NCBI GenBank assembly: GCA_910579105.1
Contig: CAJTRT010000004.1
Location: 1 to 64,000 of the forward strand
Length of the DNA: 64,000 nucleotides
Source of the DNA: an uncultured Muribaculaceae bacterium
GTDB taxonomy: Bacteria; Bacteroidota; Bacteroidia; Bacteroidales; Muribaculaceae
Reading direction: 5' to 3'
A program made the translations under genes and the position numbers. The first letter of the stretch is position 1. The number at the start of each line of letters is the position of its first letter. Below the pieces are notes generated by a model, which did not search any database, was not told where the DNA came from, and saw only the letters and a list, made by a program, of their open reading frames with translations. Of the stretch, positions 57,907-64,000 are shown piece after piece.

Positions 57907-60900
57907 CTATTCGTCGGCGGCCTGCTGGCGGGCGGCCTGCTGGCGGTACTCCGAGGGGGTCATGCCGGTCTCTTTCTTGAAACACTTGGTGAAATACTTC
58001 GGGTCGGAGAAACCGATGCGGAAAGCGATCTGGGAGAAGTTCATCTTGCTGCGCGCGATCAGCTCTTCGGCTCGCTGCATGCGCATACGGCGCAGGAAAT
58101 CCGACGGGGACATGCCCACAAGGGCCTTGATCTTCCCATAGAACACCGTACGCCCCATATTGACGGCTTCGGCAAGCTCCTCGATTTTGAGATCCTCGTC
58201 GGCTATATGCTCCTCCATGAATTTCAAGAGCTTATCCATCATTTCCTGGTCGGCGTCGGCTATCTGGGGCGATTCCAGGCGCCACTCCCTGGAATGAGAG
58301 GAGGCGTTGTCGGACGACCCGGATATTTCGGACGCCTCAGACGCGGCGGCGGAAGAAGCGGAATCGGAAGAAGGCGCGGGATCACTCTTGGGATCCGGCT
58401 CGAGACCCGGCTCCTGGCTGGCGGCGCTGAAATTCTGGCCGATGTGCTCGAAGAAGTTCTGTTGCAGAATCTTGCGCTGGGTGCGTATCGAGGAAATCCT
58501 CTGGCGCAGGTATGTGGCGCTGAACGGCTTGGTTATATAGTCGTCGACCCCCTCGCTCAGCCCTCTGACGCGGTCCTCGACGGAGGCGCGCGCAGAGAGG
58601 ACGATTATGGGTATGTGGCTCAGCTGCTTGTTTTGCTTTATCCGCTGCACCATCGTCAGACCGTCCATCTCCGGCATCGTGACGTCGGTTATAATGAAAT
58701 CGGGCTGTTCTTTCTCGGCTTTCTCAAGGCCGACCGCGCCGTTTGGCGCGGAAATCACGTCGTACTGTACGGAAAGGATGTCGCAGAGGAACGAACGGAG
58801 GTCGTCGTTATCCTCTACCACGAGAATCTTCACCCTGGGGGCACCCGCTGGAGCGGATTGCGCCGGGGAAGAGAGGGTGGACGCCCGCTCGGCTTCCGCC
58901 TCGCGCACGTTGGCGGGCAGGGTGGACGCATTGAGGGATGACGAGGACGGAGAGGGAGCGGCGGAGGACGGAGAGGGAGCGGATGTGGAAGCCGGGCGGT
59001 ATGGAACGGCCGGAACCTTGTCGTCGGTTATATAATTGTGGTCAGAGGCGTTTGTCAGGATGCCGTTTACCATGCTGAGCATCTCCTGGGAGTTGCGGTG
59101 AACTTTCTCGAGATAGCCGCGCGCACGGTCTGACAGGGGCTCTGTCTCCAGGACCTCGGCCACGGGACCGCCGATCAGCGTGAGCGGGGTCCGCAGCCGG
59201 TGGGAGGCGTTTATGAAGAACTGCTTTTCCTTCTGGCGCATCTGGTCGGCCATGGCGCTCTTTCGGTTGAGCACGAACAGGTAGCTCGCCAGCCACCCCA
59301 CGACGAGGAAGATGCCGAAATAAATCAGCTTGGCCCAGTTCGACTCCCAGAAGTCGGGGTGGACCTCTATGGCCATCTCGCGTTCGTTGTCGAGCCAGAC
59401 GCCGTTGCCGTCGGTGCTTTTCACCAGCAGTGTGTGTGTTCCCGGGCCGAGATGGTTGAAATGCGCGGTATGCGCCGTGCCGATATACGTCCAGTCGGGG
59501 TCGTCGGCGAGCTTGTAGGCGTACTGGATGTTTGAGTTGTCGCTGTAATCGAGCGCGGCGAAACTTATCGCGAAGTTGCGTTTCGCCCCCTGCACGTCGA
59601 TTCGGCCGGGATTAAGCATCTGCTTCTTCTCGGGCTCGCCCTGGAACTGTATTCCGGTGAACACTATCCGGGGCACGTGGCTGCTCTTGGCAATCTCCTC
59701 AGGGTTCAGGAACACGACGCCCCCCATGGCTCCGAAGAGCAGTTTGCCGCTTTCGCTGGAAAACGCCGGGGCGGCCTCGGTGAAGGCCACGCTCCCCCCC
59801 ATGTCGTTGCGGCCGTATACCGCGACGGTGTTGGAGGCCGGGGAGTAGACCAGGATACTTGTCTCGCGCACGATGTAGATGTTTCCGCCCGTGTCCTCGA
59901 TCATGGAGAGTATGTTGCCCCCGATCATCGTGTTCTGTAGGAAGAAGAGATTGTCGCGCCCTTCCGCGCCGGCGCTGAATTTCAGCTGCGGCCGCAGCAG
60001 GTCCGCGGACTCAATCTTCTGCAACGAGCCTGCCATTGTCGCGACATAGATGTCGCCCCGGGCGGTCACCAGCGCCTGGAGCACGTCGGCGGTCTGCAAC
60101 GACGAGGGGTCGCCCGGCACGTGGACGCTCGGATTGAACTTTATCTCGCGCGGTTTCTTGAACTCGTTTGAGAATGTCAGGAGCCCTCGGTGGGTCGACA
60201 GGAGCACCACCCCCTTGCCGTCGTGGGTCACGCGGCGCACGCGGGGAAACTTCGCCAGGGGGTAGTTTTTAAGCTCGTTGCCGGCGTGGAGGAACCTCAC
60301 CCTGCCGCCGGGCTGCTTCTCGGCCTTGAGGAGGCCTCCACCGAACGACCCGATCCATATGTTTCCCTTCTCGTCCTGGTCAATGTCGTAGATCGTGTCG
60401 GTGGGAATCGAGTACGGGTCGGCCTTGGAGGCGCGGAAATGGCTGAACGAGCCGTCGGGGCGTATGAGGTATAGGCCGTCTCCCTTGGTCCCTACCCACA
60501 CGTCCTTGTCGGCATCCTGGAACATGGCGTAAATATGGTTGGAGAACTTCGCGGGCACCTCGCTCTCGAACACGCGTCCCGACCCGTCGGGGTTCTCCCG
60601 CTTGGCGAGGTAGCCGTCGGGCGCGCCGTCGGCGCTGAAACGCCCCAGGACCCCGCCGCGCGAGCCTGCCAGGAACTTTCCGCCGTCGCATGGCATGAGG
60701 GCGCGCACCTCCTCGTTGATAACCAGCGGCGCAGTCTTGACGGTGTGGTTGTTGAAGCTGACAAGCGTGAGGTCGTGGGTCGTACCGATCCACATATTAT
60801 GCTGCTTGTCGACAAAATACCGGTCTATTTCAGGTACGGCTGTGTATTTCAGGTGCGGCAGCAGGAAAGCCTGGGGCCTGACGCTGGCGGTCTCCTCGTC

Positions 60901-62010
60901 GTAGAAGCCGAAGCGCCCACCCTTAGGGGCGAGCCAGACGGTACCGAAGCGGTCCTCCACCCAGAGCGGTATCGTGCTCGTGGGAGCGTCGGTCTGCCCC
61001 GGGGCCACAGCCACCCTCCGGGCGGAAGCCACAGCCGGGTCGGTGAGCCACACGGCCCCGGCATCGGTAAAGGCCCATACGCGGCGGCGCGAGTCGACAA
61101 ACACGTCGACAACGTTGTCGGCCTGGCTTCCGGCACCGACCATTCTCCAGGAGGATCCGGAGAGGTCGCAGACCGCCACACCTCCGGGCACGGCGGCCAC
61201 TATGCCGCCGCCGTCGAGTGGCTTCAGAGCGTTGACGCGCCGGATGCCGGCACCGGCGGGCAACGGCATCGGCTTAAACGCCGCGTCGCCCTTCCTGTAT
61301 GAAAAGAAGCTGCCGCAGGTGGTGGCGAAATAGGTCACATCCCCTACGACGGCCGGCTCCAGGAAATCTCCGGGACACGCCACCGACGTTCCGTAGAGCT
61401 GGACTCCGGCGTCGGTGAACACCCATTCGTTTCCGAGCGAGTCAAGGACCACCTTCAGCACGCGCGAAGCGCCCCCGCGGAGCTTGTCGCGGCCGTAGAC
61501 CTCTACCGACGACGTGTCGACCGGCAACGCCGCCCTGACGCGTGTCGACGGGGCGAGCCCCTCGTCGATCATCCACATGTATTCCCCGGCGGGGTATATC
61601 TCGTGCAGGCGGCAGGCACGCCGCGTACGGCGGGTGATTGTCTCGTCGAGCGGCGTGAACCGGCTGACGACCGGGTCGAACACATAGGGCTTTCTGTCGT
61701 AGGTGAGGAGCCAAACCTTCCCCTCGCTGTCGGGTGTTATGTTCACGATGCGGCTGGACGTAAGCTCTCCGTGTCGCTCGCCGGAGCGGAAAGAGGCGAA
61801 CCCGTAGCCGTCGAAATAGCTGAGGCCGTTCCAGGTGGCGATCCATATCAGGCCGTCGGGGCTCTGGACTACCTTGGAGATGCTGTTGGACGGCAGCCCG
61901 TCGCTGACGTTGAAGGTGCGCGTCCGGCAGAACGGCTGCCCCGCGGCCGCGGCCGCTGAGAGAAAAATGGCGAGTATGAATGATATCTGGCGGTACAGTG
62001 TTCGTTTCAT
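57907..62010 (-). CDS. Hybrid two-component sensor/AraC regulator lacking the HATPase domain
   Basis: A 1367-residue membrane regulator that probably controls pectin genes. In order: signal peptide; periplasmic two-component-regulator propeller repeats (about 25-790); Y_Y_Y domain (about 800-885); membrane helix (about 895-914); HisKA with F-F-I-N-A-S-H-R-L-R-T-P-L and His937; a Ser/Pro/Ala-rich linker (about 990-1055); a receiver domain with phospho-acceptor Asp1109 in I-I-T-D-V-T-M-P; a second low-complexity linker (about 1180-1235); and an AraC HTH (about 1265-1360) ending in F-S-D-P-K-Y-F-T-K-C-F-K-K. Classical hybrid systems have a 110-150-residue HATPase between HisKA and receiver. Here only about 65 residues of linker are present, with no frame break. 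Confidence 0.9.
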   Translation of the reverse strand: MKRTLYRQISFILAIFLSAAAAAGQPFCRTRTFNVSDGLPSNSISKVVQSPDGLIWIATWNGLSYFDGYGFASFRSGERHGELTSSRIVNITPDSEGKVWLLTYDRKPYVFDPVVSRFTPLDETITRRTRRACRLHEIYPAGEYMWMIDEGLAPSTRVRAALPVDTSSVEVYGRDKLRGGASRVLKVVLDSLGNEWVFTDAGVQLYGTSVACPGDFLEPAVVGDVTYFATTCGSFFSYRKGDAAFKPMPLPAGAGIRRVNALKPLDGGGIVAAVPGGVAVCDLSGSSWRMVGAGSQADNVVDVFVDSRRRVWAFTDAGAVWLTDPAVASARRVAVAPGQTDAPTSTIPLWVEDRFGTVWLAPKGGRFGFYDEETASVRPQAFLLPHLKYTAVPEIDRYFVDKQHNMWIGTTHDLTLVSFNNHTVKTAPLVINEEVRALMPCDGGKFLAGSRGGVLGRFSADGAPDGYLAKRENPDGSGRVFESEVPAKFSNHIYAMFQDADKDVWVGTKGDGLYLIRPDGSFSHFRASKADPYSIPTDTIYDIDQDEKGNIWIGSFGGGLLKAEKQPGGRVRFLHAGNELKNYPLAKFPRVRRVTHDGKGVVLLSTHRGLLTFSNEFKKPREIKFNPSVHVPGDPSSLQTADVLQALVTARGDIYVATMAGSLQKIESADLLRPQLKFSAGAEGRDNLFFLQNTMIGGNILSMIEDTGGNIYIVRETSILVYSPASNTVAVYGRNDMGGSVAFTEAAPAFSSESGKLLFGAMGGVVFLNPEEIAKSSHVPRIVFTGIQFQGEPEKKQMLNPGRIDVQGAKRNFAISFAALDYSDNSNIQYAYKLADDPDWTYIGTAHTAHFNHLGPGTHTLLVKSTDGNGVWLDNEREMAIEVHPDFWESNWAKLIYFGIFLVVGWLASYLFVLNRKSAMADQMRQKEKQFFINASHRLRTPLTLIGGPVAEVLETEPLSDRARGYLEKVHRNSQEMLSMVNGILTNASDHNYITDDKVPAVPYRPASTSAPSPSSAAPSPSSSSLNASTLPANVREAEAERASTLSSPAQSAPAGAPRVKILVVEDNDDLRSFLCDILSVQYDVISAPNGAVGLEKAEKEQPDFIITDVTMPEMDGLTMVQRIKQNKQLSHIPIIVLSARASVEDRVRGLSEGVDDYITKPFSATYLRQRISSIRTQRKILQQNFFEHIGQNFSAASQEPGLEPDPKSDPAPSSDSASSAAASEASEISGSSDNASSHSREWRLESPQIADADQEMMDKLLKFMEEHIADEDLKIEELAEAVNMGRTVFYGKIKALVGMSPSDFLRRMRMQRAEELIARSKMNFSQIAFRIGFSDPKYFTKCFKKETGMTPSEYRQQAARQQAADE

Positions 62011-62035
62011 GGTTCAAGCATAAGCTGATGCTGTG

Positions 62036-62066
62036 CAAATTTAGCAAAGATTGGCGGATATACAAA
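62036..62066 (-). promoter_or_regulatory. Promoter of the HTCS gene
   Basis: On the minus strand TTTG (62063-62066), 19 bp, then TAAATTTG (62036-62043). This fits TTTG-N19-TAnnTTTG exactly, 25 bp from the start codon. It is the best promoter match in the window. Confidence 0.75.
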
Positions 62067-62285
62067 ATGGCGTGCGTTAAAAGCGTGAAAAATTGTTATA
62101 ACCCCGAAAATTGGCAAATTTTCCTCCACCCTCTTTATTATTTTTTAGCAAATTTGCACCCGTAAGACGGGCGCGCCGCCGTTGCCGGCGTCCCCTGACC
62201 TGATGATTCACCCCCCGCATGGAACCGCCGAGAGCGGGCCGCCGGGAACCTGCCATGGAAAATCAATCTAAAACCTAACTATATC

Positions 62286-63173
62286 ATGACTAAAAACCTT
62301 ACCAGATTCCTGCTTCCGCTGGCCGTGGCCCTTACCGGCTGCTCCCAGGGGGCAGACGAGCCCTCGGCACCGGGCACCGGCGACGAGGCTCCGAAGCAGA
62401 AAGTGGAGGTGGCGCTGTCGCGCGCCTCGGCCGAGGAGCTGCAGGCCGCTGGCATCTCCAAGTTCACGGTGTTCATCTACCATGTAAACCGCCGCGAGTA
62501 CACGCTCGTAGAGCAGAAGGCGTGCGACGCGACCGAGGGCCGGTTCGCCGTCGATTTCCCGCTTGGCGAAACCTATGTTACCTTCGCCGTGGCCAACGCC
62601 GACAACTTCACCAATCCCGAGAGCTACAACGACATCGCGGTCAACATCGACCCGATGGCGAAGCAGGACGTGTGGATTTCCTCCCCGACGCGCTTCTCGT
62701 CTGACAAGTCGTTCGAGACCCTCGACATCGCGCTCCGCCGCATGGTCGCCGCGGTCGAGTTCAAGACCGCCGAGGAGACCGCCGACATCGCCGCCACCGG
62801 CGACTTCGACCGCCTCGACGTGACATTCAACCACATCGCGACCTCCTACAAGGTGAACGGCGGAGAGGTCAACGACCAGTCGCTGACCCTCTCGCTCGAC
62901 GCGGCGGCCGACTTCAAGGGCGGCTTCACCACATTCCCCACCACGTCGCTCGCCGAGCACTCGACGCTGGTGATCGACTATTTCAAGGGGGGACAGAAGG
63001 TGAACACCTCGGCCTCCCCGCTGGAGACTTCCATCAGCTACGAGGCGGCCAAGCGCTACACGATGACGGTCCCCGTAAAGCAGCCCGACTTCGTGGAGAC
63101 CCCCTGGCGCTCGGCAACCCTGATTCCCGCCGGCGCGCGCATGAAGGTAACCGTGGAGGTTGCCCCCTTCTAA
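62286..63173 (+). CDS. Fimbrillin/FimB-like lipoprotein
   Basis: A 295-residue lipoprotein (lipobox A-L-T-G-C near residue 19) with a Pro/Gly-rich start. Features shared with FimB/Mfa2-type fimbrial proteins: F-T-V-F-I-Y-H-V-N early, L-R-R-M-V-A-A-V-E-F in the middle, and T-T-F-P-T-T-S-L ... L-V-I-D-Y-F ... K-R-Y-T-M-T-V-P-V at the C-terminal side. It opens a second surface-protein group, 22 bp before another lipoprotein gene. The upstream gap has a CAAATTTG sequence near 62149 that is a weak -7 candidate. Confidence 0.65.
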   Translation: MTKNLTRFLLPLAVALTGCSQGADEPSAPGTGDEAPKQKVEVALSRASAEELQAAGISKFTVFIYHVNRREYTLVEQKACDATEGRFAVDFPLGETYVTFAVANADNFTNPESYNDIAVNIDPMAKQDVWISSPTRFSSDKSFETLDIALRRMVAAVEFKTAEETADIAATGDFDRLDVTFNHIATSYKVNGGEVNDQSLTLSLDAAADFKGGFTTFPTTSLAEHSTLVIDYFKGGQKVNTSASPLETSISYEAAKRYTMTVPVKQPDFVETPWRSATLIPAGARMKVTVEVAPF

Positions 63174-63195
63174 ACCTTAAAACGATACCAGACCA

Positions 63196-64000
63196 ATGAA
63201 TAGACAGTTCAAATACGGGGTGCTCGCCCTCCTGGCGGCCGCGAGCCTCTCGGCGTGCAAGGACGACGAGGTTTACAAGACCTCCGTCACCCGCGACATC
63301 GAGCTGACCCTCAACGGCCAGCCCTACAACGTGAATTACGGGCAGGACGACGGTCACCCCAACCAGCGCATACTCTTCATATACCGCGACAACGGTTCCT
63401 ACTTCGGAAACTACGGCACGAGCCACCGTTTCTCCTTAGGAGACGGGGAATACAAGATTATCGCCACCCAGCAGGTCGACACTATGCTGACGAAGATTCC
63501 CGCTTCGCTGGGCGATGTCGTATTCGACCAGGACAAGGAGTGCAAGCTCCCCCTCGCTATCTCCGACCCGGTCAATTACAGCGCCGGCGGAAAGCTGAAA
63601 ATAGCCATCAAGACCCGCACCGGCATGCTGCGCCTCAAGGCGCTCGACGCCAAGGCCGACAAGAGCTACACCAAAGTGAAGGCCGTGGTGACCACCCCGG
63701 TCAAGGGTTGGAAAGCCAGCTCCGCAAGCGTCGTTGTAGGCGAGCCTTACGACCTCGAACTGGTCAAGGCGACCGCGGGCGGCGTGGGCTACACGCAGGA
63801 CGCCGTGCTCTTCGGCTCGGACAAGAACCCGGTGAACGTGCGCATCGACTACCTCGACGCTGACGACAACGTCGTGCGCTCGAAACCCTTCGCCGACGCG
63901 ATCACCGTGCTCCCCAACGACACCACAGAGGTAACCTTCAACCTCAACGACGAGAATGAGCGCGTCATCGTGAACTACAACATACAGATCGGCTCGCAGC
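63196..64000 (+). CDS. Fimbrillin-like lipoprotein, 3' end beyond the window
   Basis: An open frame from ATG 63196 to the last base (268 complete codons, no stop). M-N-R-Q-F-K-Y-G plus a hydrophobic core and lipobox A-S-L-S-A-C mark a lipoprotein. It continues with beta-rich sequence (D-I-E-L-T-L-N-G-Q-P-Y, then R-I-L-F-I-Y-R-D-N-G, then G-D-G-E-Y-K-I-I-A). The F-I-Y and short alternating strands recall fimbrillin-type subunits, and the 62286 neighbour supports this. No firm family is assigned because the C-terminus is missing. Confidence 0.65.
   Translation, partial: MNRQFKYGVLALLAAASLSACKDDEVYKTSVTRDIELTLNGQPYNVNYGQDDGHPNQRILFIYRDNGSYFGNYGTSHRFSLGDGEYKIIATQQVDTMLTKIPASLGDVVFDQDKECKLPLAISDPVNYSAGGKLKIAIKTRTGMLRLKALDAKADKSYTKVKAVVTTPVKGWKASSASVVVGEPYDLELVKATAGGVGYTQDAVLFGSDKNPVNVRIDYLDADDNVVRSKPFADAITVLPNDTTEVTFNLNDENERVIVNYNIQIGSQ

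Noticed and set aside
58840..59050. HATPase domain of the HTCS hidden in another frame
   Set aside because: Only about 195 bp lie between HisKA and receiver coding parts, far too short, and the frame is continuous.

Overview
The window is a GC-rich Bacteroidales chromosome segment. The evidence is Bacteroidetes-type promoters (TAnnTTTG -7 boxes), a Mfa/Fim-type fimbrial operon, a SusR/BT-style hybrid two-component sensor, and many secreted CE8/PL1/GH28 pectinases with short Y-N-L-Q-G C-terminal tails. A Muribaculaceae-like gut bacterium fits best, but that is inference from gene content and base composition, not a phylogenetic result. No rRNA, tRNA, CRISPR array or insertion sequence was recognised.

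Layout. 0.3-3.0 kb: a MATE efflux pump overlapping a secreted rhamnogalacturonan acetylesterase (CE12). 3.1-13.1 kb: a seven-gene fimbrial operon (DUF3575, DUF3868/OmpA-like, Mfa1-like major subunit, FimB/Mfa2-like anchor, a further fimbrillin-like subunit, a 1043-residue DUF4906 protein, a DUF5106 thioredoxin-like lipoprotein). Its promoter carries a palindrome and a run of eight G. 13.2-19.8 kb: a plus-strand unsaturated-uronate catabolic block (KduD, an orphan GatC-type EIIC permease, KduI with a signal peptide, a GltD-like flavoprotein, KDG kinase, KDPG aldolase). 20.0-22.5 kb: a polysaccharide flippase and glutamyl-Q-tRNA(Asp) synthetase. 22.7-37.4 kb, minus strand: a GH3 enzyme, a secreted binding-type protein, a PL1 pectate lyase and two giant multidomain pectin methylesterases. 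37.4-42.1 kb, minus strand: xylose transporter, xylose isomerase, xylulokinase. 42.4-45.0 kb, plus strand: a GH28-GH105 fusion. 45.2-57.6 kb, minus strand: a CE8-PL1 fusion, a small CE8, a DUF4861 lipoprotein, UxaA, UxaB, an ExuT-like transporter and UxaC. 57.9-62.0 kb: a hybrid sensor/regulator without a histidine-kinase ATPase domain. 62.3-64.0 kb: two fimbrillin-like lipoprotein genes, the second cut by the window edge.

How it works together. Secreted CE8 and CE12 enzymes remove methyl and acetyl groups. PL1 and GH28 cut homogalacturonan, and GH105 trims unsaturated ends. Saturated galacturonate can enter through the ExuT-like carrier and pass UxaC-UxaB-UxaA to 2-keto-3-deoxygluconate. Unsaturated uronate can pass KduI and KduD to the same intermediate. 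KdgK and Eda then give pyruvate and glyceraldehyde 3-phosphate. The xylose genes and GH3 enzyme would handle xylose side chains. No SusC/SusD pair lies in the window.

Most notable. (1) A three-copy, about 125-nt structured RNA element with compensatory base changes in several stems and wobble pairs that fix its strand. (2) An orphan EIIC permease between kduD and a signal-peptide-bearing kduI, suggesting periplasmic isomerisation followed by PTS-independent uptake. (3) A hybrid sensor whose ATPase domain is replaced by a low-complexity linker. (4) REPIN-like inverted repeats with a GTAGGGAC head at six spots, all in the pectin half. (5) A possible phase-variable G8 tract in the fimbrial promoter.
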